Positions 42,311 to 51,731 are shown, counted from the first letter of the stretch. The stretch: 64,000 bases of DNA from an uncultured Oscillospiraceae bacterium (GCA_934512135.1 CAKSWT010000001.1:186001-250000); one strand, 5' to 3'. Notes: generated by a model not told the origin, from the sequence alone. Numbers and translations are program-made.

Positions 42311-42348
42311 AACGTGCCTGCGCCCAAAAGGGTGCAGGCACGTTTTTT
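42311..42348. terminator. Terminator shared by the dehydrogenase and the nucleotidyltransferase gene
   Basis: AACGTGCCTGC pairs with GCAGGCACGTT and is followed by TTTTTTA on the plus strand. The minus side reads TTTTGCGG, so it can serve the convergent gene too. Confidence 0.85.
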
Positions 42349-43099
42349 ATCTGGCTTCCCGCTCCTGATGCCGGAGGTAATCCTCCACCATCTGGAGCTG
42401 CTCCGGGGTATTGACCCCGATGATCTGTTCTCCCAACTCCACGCAGCACAGGCCGATCTTTCCTCCTCGCTGGCGCATCAGCTCCGGCACATCTGTCAGG
42501 TAATACTCTCCCTGGGCGTTGTTGGCTCGCAGGAGCGCCAGACAGGCCAGCAGCTCCTGGCAGTCAAAGGCATAGACCCCGGCGTTGAGCTCCCGGATTT
42601 TCTTCTGCTCCGGGGTACAGTCTCCGTCCTCCACCACTCGAAGGAAGGCTCCATTTTCGTCCCGGAGAATCCGTCCAAAGGGCAGGTCCAGCTCCGTGGT
42701 TCCTGTGAGGAAGGTACAGGGGCAGTCATTTTTCTCATGCTCCGCCAGCAGTGCCTGGTAGGTCTCCCGTCGAAGCAGGGGCATATCCCCACAGCACACC
42801 AGCACCGTTCCCCGGAACCCCTCCAGGTACTCCTTGGCGCACTGGACCGCATGGCCGGTGCCCTGCTGGGGCTCCTGCACCGCAAAGGGATACTCCGGGA
42901 ACCGGGCCTCCACCTGGTCCCGCATATAGCCCACCACAATCACCGTATCCTCCTTGGGCAGGAAGTCCAGCGCAGAGAGCACATAGTGAAGCAGCGGCTT
43001 TCCGTTGGCCTCCCGAAGGGCCTTGGGCTGGTGATGCTCCGCAGAGTGGAGCCGGGTTCCTTTTCCCGCCGCCAATACAACGGCCTTTACCTGCTCCAT
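42347..43099 (-). CDS. Nucleotidyltransferase, GlmU N-domain type
   Basis: 250 residues. An MobA/GlmU-like sugar-nucleotide transferase: AVVLAAGKGTRLHS binds the nucleotide, with QQGTGHAV, a CGDMPLL metal motif and ELNAGVYAF further on. It matches the uridylyltransferase half of GlmU, which makes UDP-GlcNAc from UTP and GlcNAc-1-P, but the left-handed helix acetyltransferase half is absent. It may be a partner of a separate acetyltransferase or act on another sugar. Last of the run mnmG-tatD-deoC-this gene. Confidence 0.85.
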   Translation of the reverse strand: MEQVKAVVLAAGKGTRLHSAEHHQPKALREANGKPLLHYVLSALDFLPKEDTVIVVGYMRDQVEARFPEYPFAVQEPQQGTGHAVQCAKEYLEGFRGTVLVCCGDMPLLRRETYQALLAEHEKNDCPCTFLTGTTELDLPFGRILRDENGAFLRVVEDGDCTPEQKKIRELNAGVYAFDCQELLACLALLRANNAQGEYYLTDVPELMRQRGGKIGLCCVELGEQIIGVNTPEQLQMVEDYLRHQEREAR

Positions 43100-43102
43100 G
43101 AC

Positions 43103-43753
43103 TTATCCCTCCAGTCCAGCCAAAATGGCAATGCCGGCGCTGGCGCCAATTCGATCCGCCCCCGCCTCGATCATCTCCATGGCCTCGGCGTAGCTGTGGA
43201 TGCCGCCGCTGGCCTTTACCTTCAGTCCCCCGGCAGACCGCTTCATCAGGGCCACATCCTGGGCCTTGGCGCCCCCGGTGGAGAACCCGGTGGAGGTTTT
43301 CACAAAGTCCGCCCCGGCATTCTTCGATGCCTGGCACGCCCGAACAATCTCCTCCTGGGTGAGCAGGCAGGTCTCCAGAATCACCTTCAGGGTCTGCTCC
43401 GGGCAGGCCTCCCGAACGGCCCGGATGTCTGCCTCCACCGCCGCCCAGTCGCCGTCCTTTGCCAGACCGATCTCCAAAACCATGTCGATCTCCTGGGCCC
43501 CCAGACGGGCCATGGCCGCCGCCTCAGCCGCCTTGGTGACCGAGCATCCCAGCGGGAACCCCACCACCACACAGAGCTTCACCTCAGAGCCCGCAATGCA
43601 CTCCTTGGCCAGGGCTGCCCGACCGGAGTTCACACATACCGAGCAGAAATGATGCTCCTTCGCCTCCTGGCAGAGCCTCCGGATCTGGGCCGCCGTGGCA
43701 TCGGGCTTCAGCAGAGTATGGTCGATTCTGCTCGCAAGTTCCAGTTTTGTCAT
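43103..43753 (-). CDS. deoC: Deoxyribose-phosphate aldolase
   Basis: 216 residues from ATG 43753 with AGGAGG before it. It splits 2-deoxyribose 5-phosphate into glyceraldehyde 3-phosphate and acetaldehyde. Family features: IDHTLLKPDAT at the start, the Schiff-base lysine in DFVKTSTGFSTGGA, and VKASGGIHSYAEAMEMIEAGADRIG near the end. It lies between tatD and the nucleotidyltransferase. Other deoxynucleoside catabolic genes (deoB, pdp) are not in the window. Confidence 0.95.
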   Translation of the reverse strand: MTKLELASRIDHTLLKPDATAAQIRRLCQEAKEHHFCSVCVNSGRAALAKECIAGSEVKLCVVVGFPLGCSVTKAAEAAAMARLGAQEIDMVLEIGLAKDGDWAAVEADIRAVREACPEQTLKVILETCLLTQEEIVRACQASKNAGADFVKTSTGFSTGGAKAQDVALMKRSAGGLKVKASGGIHSYAEAMEMIEAGADRIGASAGIAILAGLEG

Positions 43754-43789
43754 AAGAACGCCTCCTGTCAAGTGTCTCGTAGATTGTCG

Positions 43790-44557
43790 TCAGTCAGGAA
43801 TGCGGAAGAACCGCTTCCCGTTTTCCAGCGTAATGGCCGCCACCTCTTCGGTGGAAAGCCCCTTGATCTCCGCGATTTTCTCCGCCACCTTGGGCACATA
43901 GCCCGAGTGGTTCCGCTTTCCCCGGAAGGGCACCGGGGCCAGATACGGACAGTCTGTCTCAATCATAATCCGGTCCATAGGCACCGCCGCCACCGCCTCC
44001 AGGGCCCGCCGGGCATTTTTGAAGGTAATCACCCCGGTAAAGCTCACATACCATCCCAGCTTCACCAGCTCCTTGGCCATTTCCGCGCTGCCGGAAAAGC
44101 AGTGGAACACCCCGGGCACCTTGTCCGCCCAGCGCCGTACAATGTCCATACCGTCTCCGTGGGCCTCTCGCTCATGGACCACCACAGGCTTGTCCAGCTC
44201 CTCTGCCAGAGCCATCTGCCGGTCGAACCAGTGCTGCTGAACCTCCCGGGGCACGTCGTCATAGTGGTAGTCCAGCCCAATCTCTCCAATGGCCACCACC
44301 TTGGGATGGCGGGCCATCTGCCGGTACTGGTCCAGCTCCTCCTCATCTGTGGCGCCGGTGTTTCCGGGCCAGGCCCCCACTACCGCATACACAAAGGGAT
44401 ACTGCTCCGCCAGACGGATTGCCTGCCGGGAGGAGGGTACATCACAGCCGATGTCATTGATCAGGGCAATGCCCTCCTGATGGAGCCGGGGCAGGAGCAG
44501 CTCCCGGTCTGCGTCAAAAGCCTCATCGTCAAAATGGGCGTGGGTATCGTAAAACAT
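43790..44557 (-). CDS. tatD: TatD-family DNase/hydrolase
   Basis: 255 residues from ATG 44557, sharing one base with the mnmG stop; an adjacent ATG at 44560 would add one Met. TIM-barrel metal hydrolase: YDTHAHFDDEAF binds two metals, GEIGLDYHY has the bridging residue, then VVVHEREAH, FHCFSGSAEMA and the ETDCPYLAP motif. TatD enzymes are Mg-dependent exonucleases or D-tyrosyl-tRNA deacylase-like; the cellular substrate is uncertain. Confidence 0.93.
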   Translation of the reverse strand: MFYDTHAHFDDEAFDADRELLLPRLHQEGIALINDIGCDVPSSRQAIRLAEQYPFVYAVVGAWPGNTGATDEEELDQYRQMARHPKVVAIGEIGLDYHYDDVPREVQQHWFDRQMALAEELDKPVVVHEREAHGDGMDIVRRWADKVPGVFHCFSGSAEMAKELVKLGWYVSFTGVITFKNARRALEAVAAVPMDRIMIETDCPYLAPVPFRGKRNHSGYVPKVAEKIAEIKGLSTEEVAAITLENGKRFFRIPD

Positions 44558-46437
44558 CATATCTCCTTCTCCCTCAGCTCCAAATATACCATCAGCACCG
44601 CAATATCCGCCGGGCTGACCCCGGACACCCGGGAGGCCTGGCCGAGATTCAGCGGCCGGATGGCGCTGAGCTTTTGCCGTGCCTCCAGGCGGAGTCCGGA
44701 AATGCCCTCATAGTCCACATCCTCCGGAAGCAGCCGGCTCTCTTCCTTCTGAAACTGCTCCACCTGACGAAGCTGTCGCTGGATATACCCCGCATACTTC
44801 ACCTGAATCTCTACCTCCTCCCGGATGTCCGCCGGAAGCTCCGGCCGATTCGGGTCAAAGGGTGCCAGATCCTCATAGCGCACCTGAGGCCGCCGCACCA
44901 GATCGCTCATCCGGGCGGAGCCCTTTACCGGCGCCGTTCCTGCCGCAGTGAGATACGCATTGAGCTTCTCGCTCTCCGGCACGCCGCAGGTTTCCAGCCG
45001 GTGAATCTCCCGATCCACCCGGGCGTACTTCTCCTGGACCGCCTGATACCGGGCATCCGAAATCAGCCCCACCCTGTGGCCGATTCCGCTGAGCCGCTGG
45101 TCTGCATTGTCCTGGCGAAGCATCAGTCGATACTCCGTCCGGGAGGTCATCATGCGATAGGGCTCATTGGTGCCCTTGGTAACCAGATCATCAATCAGCG
45201 TCCCAATGTAGGCGTCACTGCGCCGGAGCACCATAGGCTCCTCTCCCTTCAGCTTCAGCGCCGCATTGATACCGGCCACCAGCCCCTGGGCTGCGGCCTC
45301 CTCATAGCCCGAGGACCCATTAAACTGCCCTGCGCCGTACAACCCGGGTACTTTTTTACATTCCAGGGTGGGCAGCAGCTCTGTGGGATCCACGCAGTCA
45401 TACTCAATGGCGTAGGCCGGACGCATCATCTCCGCATGCTCCAAGCCCGCCACAGTGTGGAGCATTTTCAGCTGCACATCCTCCGGCAGAGAGGAGGAAA
45501 ACCCCTGAATATACATCTCATCGGTGCCCAGACCACAGGGCTCAATAAACAGCTGATGCCGCGGTTTCTCCGGGAATCGAACGATCTTGTCCTCAATGGA
45601 GGGGCAATACCGGGGCCCGATTCCCTCAATGACCCCGGAGTACAGGGGGCTTCGGCTGAGATTGTCCCGGATGACCTGGTGTGTCTCGGCGTTGGTATAG
45701 GTGAGATAGCACACCGCCTGGTTCTCCGGAATCACCTCCGTGGTAAAGCTAAAGGGCACCGGCACCTGGTCCCCGGGCTGCACCTCCATTTTGGAGAAGT
45801 CCACGCTCCGCCGGTTGATCCGGGGAGGCGTACCGGTTTTAAACCGGCGAAGGGACAATCCCAGCTGCCGGAGGCAGTGGCTGAGTCCCTCTGCCGCATG
45901 CATTCCGTCAGGGCCGGAGGCATAGGCGCATTCCCCGGTGATGACCCGCCCCTCCAGATAGGTGCCGGAGCAGATAATGGCAGCCCGCACAGGATAGACC
46001 GCTCCCAGCTGGGTCTTCACCGCCGAGACATGACCGTTTTCCCTTCGGATTTCCGTGACCATGGCCTGCTTTAGGTCCAAATTATCCTGGAGCTCCAGGG
46101 TGTGCTTCATCAGCTCCTGGTATTTCCGCCGGTCCGCCTGGGCCCGGAGGGAGTGGACGGCTGGCCCCTTGCCCCGGTTCAAAACCCGGAACTGGATGCA
46201 GGCCCGATCCGCCGCCCGGCCCATCTCCCCGCCCAGGGCATCAATCTCCCGGACCAAATGTCCCTTGCCGGTGCCCCCAATGGCGGGGTTGCAGGGCATA
46301 TTGCCCACGGCGTCCAAATTGATGGTAAAGATAACGGTTTTCAGTCCCAAACGGGCGGCGGCCAGCCCGGCTTCGATGCCCGCATGGCCTGCGCCGATTA
46401 CCGCCACGTCATAGGACTCCACCTGATATTCTGTCAT
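44557..46437 (-). CDS. mnmG: tRNA uridine 5-carboxymethylaminomethyl modification enzyme MnmG
   Basis: 626 residues from ATG 46437, preceded by AGGTGA. With MnmE it modifies the wobble uridine of certain tRNAs using FAD and NADH. FAD-binding VIGAGHAGIEAGLAAARLG, PCNPAIGGTGKGHLVREIDALGG, then PRYCPSIEDK and the conserved FNGSSGYEEAAAQGLVAG. Full length. mnmE is not in the window. The promoter is not clear; several weak -10 candidates lie in 46460-46560. Confidence 0.96.
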   Translation of the reverse strand: MTEYQVESYDVAVIGAGHAGIEAGLAAARLGLKTVIFTINLDAVGNMPCNPAIGGTGKGHLVREIDALGGEMGRAADRACIQFRVLNRGKGPAVHSLRAQADRRKYQELMKHTLELQDNLDLKQAMVTEIRRENGHVSAVKTQLGAVYPVRAAIICSGTYLEGRVITGECAYASGPDGMHAAEGLSHCLRQLGLSLRRFKTGTPPRINRRSVDFSKMEVQPGDQVPVPFSFTTEVIPENQAVCYLTYTNAETHQVIRDNLSRSPLYSGVIEGIGPRYCPSIEDKIVRFPEKPRHQLFIEPCGLGTDEMYIQGFSSSLPEDVQLKMLHTVAGLEHAEMMRPAYAIEYDCVDPTELLPTLECKKVPGLYGAGQFNGSSGYEEAAAQGLVAGINAALKLKGEEPMVLRRSDAYIGTLIDDLVTKGTNEPYRMMTSRTEYRLMLRQDNADQRLSGIGHRVGLISDARYQAVQEKYARVDREIHRLETCGVPESEKLNAYLTAAGTAPVKGSARMSDLVRRPQVRYEDLAPFDPNRPELPADIREEVEIQVKYAGYIQRQLRQVEQFQKEESRLLPEDVDYEGISGLRLEARQKLSAIRPLNLGQASRVSGVSPADIAVLMVYLELREKEI

Positions 46438-46612
46438 ATGATTCACCTGTCACACTCATTTTGCCTGGAATAGCGGAAGCTATCGGGGCAGCGTGAATAA
46501 TATAACATAATAGAAATCAGAATACCAGAGTTTCGGCCACCAATAAATCACTTTTGACAAAAGCGGCGGGATTCTCCAGTTGCTTTTGCCTATTTTGCCA
46601 CCTGTTTCAGTA

Positions 46613-46641
46613 TTGCAAATACAGGCTTTTTATGATAAAAT
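46613..46641 (+). promoter_or_regulatory. Promoter of typA
   Basis: -35 TTGCAA (46613-46618), 17-bp spacer, -10 TAAAAT (46636-46641). A small hairpin, AGAATTG/CAATTCT, follows at 46643-46667 in the leader. Upstream, to 46447, no gene is seen. Confidence 0.7.
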
Positions 46642-46705
46642 AGAGAATTGTGATTGAAACAATTCTAGCGCGGATTTTTGAAAAAGCTGAAGGGAGTTAC
46701 CTGTT

Positions 46706-48538
46706 TTGGTAGACGAAAAAATCAGAAACATAGCAATTATCGCCCATGTTGACCACGGCAAAACCACACTGGTGGACGAGATGCTCAAGCAGAGCGGCAT
46801 CTATCGGGAAAACCAGGAGGTGGTGGACCGGGTCATGGACTCCAACGACCTGGAGCGGGAGCGAGGCATCACCATTTTGGCAAAAAACACCGCCATTACC
46901 TACAAGGGCACCAAAATCAACATTGTGGACACCCCGGGCCACGCAGACTTCGGCGGCGAGGTAGAGCGTATCCTCAAAATGGTCAACGGTGTTATTCTGC
47001 TGGTGGACGCCGCAGAGGGCCCCATGCCGCAGACCCGTTTTGTGCTCTCCAAGGCCCTGGAGCTGGGCCATCGGGTCATCGTTGTGGTCAACAAGATCGA
47101 CCGCCCCGACCAGCGGGTGCTGGAGGTGGTAGACGAGGTTCTGGAGCTTCTCATTGACCTGGACGCCACCGATGACCAGCTGGAGAGCCCCATGCTCTTC
47201 TGCTCCGGCCGCCAGGGCACCGCATCCTACTCCCCCGACGTGGCTGGCACCGACTTCCAGCCCCTGTTTGACACCATTCTCGACTACATTCCCGCCCCGG
47301 AGGCCGACGTGGATCAGCCCTTCCAGATGCTGGTCTCCTCCATTGATTACAGCGAGTTTGTGGGCCGGATCGCCATTGGCCGGATTGAGCGAGGCATGAT
47401 TCACCAGAATGATGAAATCGTGGTGTGCAACTACCATGATCCCGACGCCGTATCCAAGAAACTCAAGGCCGTTTCCATGTATGAGTTTGACGGACTGAAC
47501 CGTGTGCCCGTCACCGAGGCCACCGCCGGCAACATCATCGCCCTGTCCGGCATCGGCGACATCACCATCGGGGACACCATCTGCACCCCTACCACAGTGG
47601 AGCCTCTGGACTTTGTGAAAATTTCCGCCCCCACCATGGAAATGACCTTCACCATCAACGACTCTCCCTTCGCCGGGCGGGAGGGCAAGTATGTCACCTC
47701 CCGGCAGATTCGCGAGCGTCTCCAGAAGGAGCTGCTCAAGGACGTCTCTCTGCGGGTCACCGAGGATGACGGTGCCACCGACGCCTTCCATGTGGCAGGC
47801 CGCGGCGAAATGCATCTGTCCATTCTCATCGAGACCATGCGGCGGGAGGGCTATGAATTCCAGGTCTCTCCCCCGAAGGTTTTGTTCCAGGAGGTTGACG
47901 GCGTCCAGTGTGAGCCCATGGAGCAGCTGGTCTGCGACGTCCCCGCCGACTGCGTCGGCTCGGTGATCGAGAAAATGGGCAACCGCAAGGGCGATCTGCT
48001 GGAGATGACACCTGTGGGCACCACCCGCATGAAGCTCACCTTCCTGGTTCCCTCCCGTGGTCTGTTCGGCTATCGGAATGAATTCCTCACCGACACCAAG
48101 GGCGAGGGCATTATGGCCTCGATCTTCGACTCCTACCAGCCCTACAAGGGCGAGATTCAGCGCCGCCGTACCGGCTCCCTGGTGTCCTTTGAGACCGGCG
48201 AATCCATCACCTACGGTCTGTTTAACGCCCAGGAGCGTGGCACCCTGTTTATCGGCGCAGGCGTCCCCGTTTACGAGGGCATGGTCATCGGCTCCAACCC
48301 CCGCATGGAGGACATCACCGTCAACGTCTGCAAGGCCAAGCACCTGACCAACACCCGTGCCTCCGGCTCCGACGACGCCCTGCGGCTGATTCCCCCCAAG
48401 CAGATGAGCCTGGAGCAGTGCCTGGAGTATCTGGCGGACGATGAGCTGCTGGAGGTCACCCCCAAGAGCCTGCGCATCCGCAAGCGGATTCTCAACCACG
48501 CGGACCGCATGAAGGCGCTGAAGGGCGGCAAAAAGTAA
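46706..48538 (+). CDS. typA: GTPase TypA/BipA
   Basis: 610 residues, with a TTG start at 46706 and AAGGGAG ten bases upstream. EF-G-like translational GTPase of the ribosome, important in stress and cold. GTP motifs: AHVDHGKTTLVDEML, DTPGHADFGGEVER and NKIDRPDQR. The C-terminal region unique to BipA is present, including LVPSRGLFGYRNEFLTDTKG. It is followed closely by an rRNA methyltransferase gene, separated by a terminator hairpin. Confidence 0.96.
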   Translation: MVDEKIRNIAIIAHVDHGKTTLVDEMLKQSGIYRENQEVVDRVMDSNDLERERGITILAKNTAITYKGTKINIVDTPGHADFGGEVERILKMVNGVILLVDAAEGPMPQTRFVLSKALELGHRVIVVVNKIDRPDQRVLEVVDEVLELLIDLDATDDQLESPMLFCSGRQGTASYSPDVAGTDFQPLFDTILDYIPAPEADVDQPFQMLVSSIDYSEFVGRIAIGRIERGMIHQNDEIVVCNYHDPDAVSKKLKAVSMYEFDGLNRVPVTEATAGNIIALSGIGDITIGDTICTPTTVEPLDFVKISAPTMEMTFTINDSPFAGREGKYVTSRQIRERLQKELLKDVSLRVTEDDGATDAFHVAGRGEMHLSILIETMRREGYEFQVSPPKVLFQEVDGVQCEPMEQLVCDVPADCVGSVIEKMGNRKGDLLEMTPVGTTRMKLTFLVPSRGLFGYRNEFLTDTKGEGIMASIFDSYQPYKGEIQRRRTGSLVSFETGESITYGLFNAQERGTLFIGAGVPVYEGMVIGSNPRMEDITVNVCKAKHLTNTRASGSDDALRLIPPKQMSLEQCLEYLADDELLEVTPKSLRIRKRILNHADRMKALKGGKK

Positions 48539-48552
48539 CATTTGAACTTTTG

Positions 48553-48585
48553 GGCGGCGTTCCGATTTCGGTGCGCCGCCTTTTT
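48553..48585 (+). terminator. Hairpin terminator after typA
   Basis: GGCGGCG pairs with CGCCGCC (48553-48559, 48574-48580), with TTTTT immediately after, followed directly by the GGAGG of the next gene. Readthrough must occur for the next gene unless it has its own promoter. Confidence 0.75.
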
Positions 48586-48595
48586 GGAGGACCAT

Positions 48596-49924
48596 ATGAT
48601 TCCATCTGAATTCTTGCGCCGCATGGAACGGCTGTTGGGTCCGGAGGAGTATTCCCGTTTCCTCTCCTCCTATGACCGGCCCCTGCAAAAGGGACTGCGG
48701 CTGGGCCACAAGGCCACGGGCGCCGCCCTTCCTTTCGCCCTGACGCCCCTGCCCTGGGCCCCCGGCGGCTACGCCTATGACCCCGGCCAGCGCCCCGGCA
48801 AGCATCCCTATCACGAGGCGGGCCTTTACTATCTGCAGGAGCCCTCTGCCATGGCCCCCGCCGCCCTGCTGCACCCCCAGCCCGGGGAGCGGGTACTGGA
48901 TCTGTGCGCCGCACCCGGAGGCAAGTCCACCCAGCTGGCGGAGTTTCTCGGCGGCACCGGGCTTTTGGTATCCAATGAAATTCACCCCAAACGGGCCCGG
49001 ATTCTCTCCCGAAACATTGAGCGCATGGGCATTCCCAACGCCCTGGTGCTGAATATGCACCCTCGGGATCTGGAATCCCGGTTCCCGGGATTCTTTGACC
49101 GTGTTATGGTGGACGCTCCCTGCTCCGGTGAGGGCATGTTCCGCAAGGAGGAGGCCGCCGTCACCGATTGGAGCCCGGAAACCGTGACCATGTGCGCCGA
49201 CCGGCAGAAGGAGATTCTGCGGTCTGCCGCGGCCATGCTGCGGCCCGGCGGGTTCCTCTGCTATTCCACCTGCACCTTTGCCCCGGAGGAGGACGAGGGC
49301 GTCATGGCCTGGTTCCTGAAGGAATATCCGGATTTTGCCCCGGTAGCCGTGGAGACCCCCTGGTTTGCCCCGGCCCGTCCGGAATGGGCCGATTCTCCGG
49401 ACCGCCGAATTGCCCGGGGCTTCCGGCTCTGGCCCCATCTCCTGGGAGGAGAGGGACACTTTGTGATGCTCCTTCAGCGGGCAGGTGACGCCTCCGCTCC
49501 CCCCTCCCCTCCACCCAGCTCCATTCCCATGCCTAAGGAGCTGACGGATTTTTTACAGGCCCTGGACATCACCCTGCCAGCAGGAGAGCTGCTATCCTTC
49601 GGCCCCTCCCTGTATCTGGCCCCCATGGGCACTCCGAAATTGGATGGGCTCAAGGTCCTGCGCCCGGGCCTGGAGCTGGGGACATTGAAAAAGGGACGAT
49701 TTGAACCGGCCCATGCTCTGGCGCTTTGGCTGGACACCTGCCGGTCCACCGCAGACTTCCCCGCAGATTCTCAGGAGGTTCTGGACTACCTTCACGGCCA
49801 GGTGCTGCCGGGCGCCCAAGTCGGCTGGACCCTAATCACGGTAGACGGCCACAGTCTGGGCTGGGCCAAGGGCTCCGGCGGCCAGCTGAAAAACCATTTC
49901 CCCAAGGGGCTGCGCTGGGTCTGA
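48596..49924 (+). CDS. RsmF/RsmB-type rRNA m5C methyltransferase
   Basis: 442 residues from ATG 48596 with GGAGG at the start. S-adenosylmethionine motif I is seen in VLDLCAAPGGKSTQLAEFL; the two catalytic cysteines lie in DAPCSGEGMFRKE and YSTCTFAPEED, as in the NOL1/NOP2/sun family. The C-terminal extension ending in a PUA-like segment (QVGWTLITVDGHSLGWAKG) suggests the RsmF (YebU)-like group that methylates 16S rRNA. It starts just downstream of the typA terminator. Confidence 0.9.
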   Translation: MIPSEFLRRMERLLGPEEYSRFLSSYDRPLQKGLRLGHKATGAALPFALTPLPWAPGGYAYDPGQRPGKHPYHEAGLYYLQEPSAMAPAALLHPQPGERVLDLCAAPGGKSTQLAEFLGGTGLLVSNEIHPKRARILSRNIERMGIPNALVLNMHPRDLESRFPGFFDRVMVDAPCSGEGMFRKEEAAVTDWSPETVTMCADRQKEILRSAAAMLRPGGFLCYSTCTFAPEEDEGVMAWFLKEYPDFAPVAVETPWFAPARPEWADSPDRRIARGFRLWPHLLGGEGHFVMLLQRAGDASAPPSPPPSSIPMPKELTDFLQALDITLPAGELLSFGPSLYLAPMGTPKLDGLKVLRPGLELGTLKKGRFEPAHALALWLDTCRSTADFPADSQEVLDYLHGQVLPGAQVGWTLITVDGHSLGWAKGSGGQLKNHFPKGLRWV

Positions 49925-49935
49925 CCCAGCTCCAC

Positions 49936-49968
49936 GCCTCCGGCATCTCCCGGATGCCGGAGGCATTT
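49936..49968 (+). terminator. Terminator after the methyltransferase gene
   Basis: GCCTCCGGCAT, 7-base loop, ATGCCGGAGGC, then TTTTG. Confidence 0.85.
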
Positions 49969-49998
49969 TGTAAATATCCTACAAGAGAAATGGGGATA

Positions 49999-50021
49999 TT
50001 TGTGTAAAAGTATTTTACAAA
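49999..50021. promoter_or_regulatory. Palindrome over the znu promoter, possible metal-repressor operator
   Basis: TTTGTGTAAAA G TATTTTACAAA, an imperfect inverted repeat that overlaps the -35 region. Zur/Fur-family boxes are AT-rich palindromes at this kind of place; the assignment to Zur is inference. Confidence 0.5.
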
Positions 50022-50043
50022 GGCCCCGGGGACATGCTATAAT
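50014..50043 (+). promoter_or_regulatory. Promoter of the zinc transporter operon
   Basis: -35 TTTACA (50014-50019), 18-bp spacer, -10 TATAAT (50038-50043). Confidence 0.7.
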
Positions 50044-50118
50044 AGTATCCACTGACGTTTTGATCAATCCAGACAGGCTGTGCATTCCAGAGAATGCCGC
50101 CATTGGAGGGCTTGTTTT

Positions 50119-50979
50119 ATGAAGAAATTCCACTGCCTGCTGGCAGTGCTTACCCTGCTGGCCACGCTGACCGGCTGCGGAGCGGCTCCCGCCGCCGACG
50201 CCGGAACGGGAACCACAATTCTGGCCACCACCTATCCCATGTACTACCTCACCAGCCGCCTCACCCAGGGGGTATCGGACATCTCCGTGGAGCAGATGGT
50301 CACAGAGCCTGTGAGCTGTCTCCACGACTACACCCTGACTACGGAACAGATGAAAAAAATTGACCGGGCCGACCTGATTGTCATGAACGGCTGCGGCCTG
50401 GAGGACTTTATGACCGACGCGCTAAAAGGCGTACCGGAAGAAAATTTGATTGACTGCGGCTCCGACCAATTCGCAGAGGACCCCCATTATTGGCTCAGTC
50501 CCGCCGCATACGCAGAGGCCGGGCATACGCTTCTTACGGCTCTCACCGCCCGGTATCCGGACCACGCCAAGGCCTTGGAGCAAAACTGGGAACCACTCAG
50601 TCAGCAGCTGGAGGAGCTCCGGCTGAGCATGCAGTCCTCGGACCTCCAGGGGCAACTTGCCTGCCGGGAGATGATTACCTTCCACGACGGGTTTTCCTAC
50701 TTTGCCCAGGCCATGGGTCTGACCATTGCCGCCTCCATTGAGGAGGAGGAGGGGGCCGAGGCTCCCGCCAGCGAAATCAAGGCCATCTGCGACCTCATTG
50801 CGCAGGACAAGATCCCCGCAATCTTTGTGGAGAAAAACGGCTCCACCAATGCCGCCGAAATCATTGCCCGGGAAACCGGGGTGAAAATATTCACCCTGAC
50901 CACCATTATGGACAGCGAAACGGACTATTTCACCGCCATGGAGGAAAACATCACGGCCGTAAAGGAGGCCCTTTCATGA
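50119..50979 (+). CDS. znuA: Zinc ABC transporter substrate-binding lipoprotein, ZnuA-type
   Basis: 286 residues from ATG 50119 (GGAGGG eight bases before). Signal peptide ending LTGC marks a lipoprotein. It belongs to the cluster A-I (metal-binding) SBP fold; metal ligands are placed in CLHDYTLTTEQM, DPHYWLSP and FHDGFSYFAQAMG. The His-rich loop of many ZnuA proteins is missing. Zn is the likely metal from the ligand pattern, but Mn cannot be ruled out. Followed by the ATPase with a four-base overlap. Confidence 0.9.
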   Translation: MKKFHCLLAVLTLLATLTGCGAAPAADAGTGTTILATTYPMYYLTSRLTQGVSDISVEQMVTEPVSCLHDYTLTTEQMKKIDRADLIVMNGCGLEDFMTDALKGVPEENLIDCGSDQFAEDPHYWLSPAAYAEAGHTLLTALTARYPDHAKALEQNWEPLSQQLEELRLSMQSSDLQGQLACREMITFHDGFSYFAQAMGLTIAASIEEEEGAEAPASEIKAICDLIAQDKIPAIFVEKNGSTNAAEIIARETGVKIFTLTTIMDSETDYFTAMEENITAVKEALS

Positions 50980-51731
50980 GCGTCACAAAACACGCCGGTA
51001 TGGGCTGCGACGGCCACTGCTGCCTGCGAATCGAAAATCTGGGGGTCAAAATCGACAGTGAGGACATTCTCCGGGAGGTGAATCTGCACATTCACTGTGG
51101 AGAGATCGTGGCACTGATCGGTCCCAATGGGGCGGGAAAGTCCACCTTAATCAAGGCAATTCTGGGTCAGCGAGACTACCAGGGGACCATCTCCTTCCAG
51201 CCTGCCGGTCACCGAAGCCGAAAGTTCCGCATTGGCTATGTGCCCCAGAGCCCCAGCTTTGAGGCGGGAGATCCGGTGACGGTGCTGGACCTGTTTCGGA
51301 TGTGCATAAATTCCTCCCCGGCCTTCTTGCCGTCCCCCCGTCGGCAGCGGGAAACGGTGCTGTCTTGTCTAAAAAATGTCCACGGGGAAACCCTTGTGGA
51401 CAAAAAGATCGGCGCTCTCTCCGGCGGAGAGCTACAGCGGGTGCTTCTGGCCCTGGCTCTGGAGCCGGTACCGGATATTCTCATTTTGGACGAGCCCCTT
51501 TCCGGAGTGGACGTGGAGGGCATGAACAGTCTGCTCACTATGCTCGACGAGATTCGTCGGCGCTTTGACCTGTCCATTCTCATGGTCACCCATGATTTTT
51601 CCACGTTGAATCGGTTCGTGGACAAGGTGGTCCTTCTAAAGGAGACCGTGCTCACCCAGGGGACCCCGGACCAGGTGCTCTCCTCCCCCCAGTTTCGGAG
51701 TGCCTTCCATATGGCAGGAGGTGCCGAATAA
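50976..51731 (+). CDS. znuC: Zinc ABC transporter ATP-binding protein
   Basis: 251 residues. Walker A is GPNGAGKSTLIKAI; the signature LSGGELQRVLLALAL and Walker B ILILDEPLSGVD are complete, and the H-loop is MVTHDF. An N-terminal stretch with CDGHCCLR is cysteine-rich, unusual for the family. It belongs to the metal ATPase group (ZnuC/MntB-like) and sits between its SBP and permease. Confidence 0.93.
   Translation: MSVTKHAGMGCDGHCCLRIENLGVKIDSEDILREVNLHIHCGEIVALIGPNGAGKSTLIKAILGQRDYQGTISFQPAGHRSRKFRIGYVPQSPSFEAGDPVTVLDLFRMCINSSPAFLPSPRRQRETVLSCLKNVHGETLVDKKIGALSGGELQRVLLALALEPVPDILILDEPLSGVDVEGMNSLLTMLDEIRRRFDLSILMVTHDFSTLNRFVDKVVLLKETVLTQGTPDQVLSSPQFRSAFHMAGGAE

Noticed and set aside
46697..49459. 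920-residue minus-strand open frame antisense to typA and rsmF
   Set aside because: The opposite strand encodes two complete, well-conserved genes; this frame has no recognisable motif.
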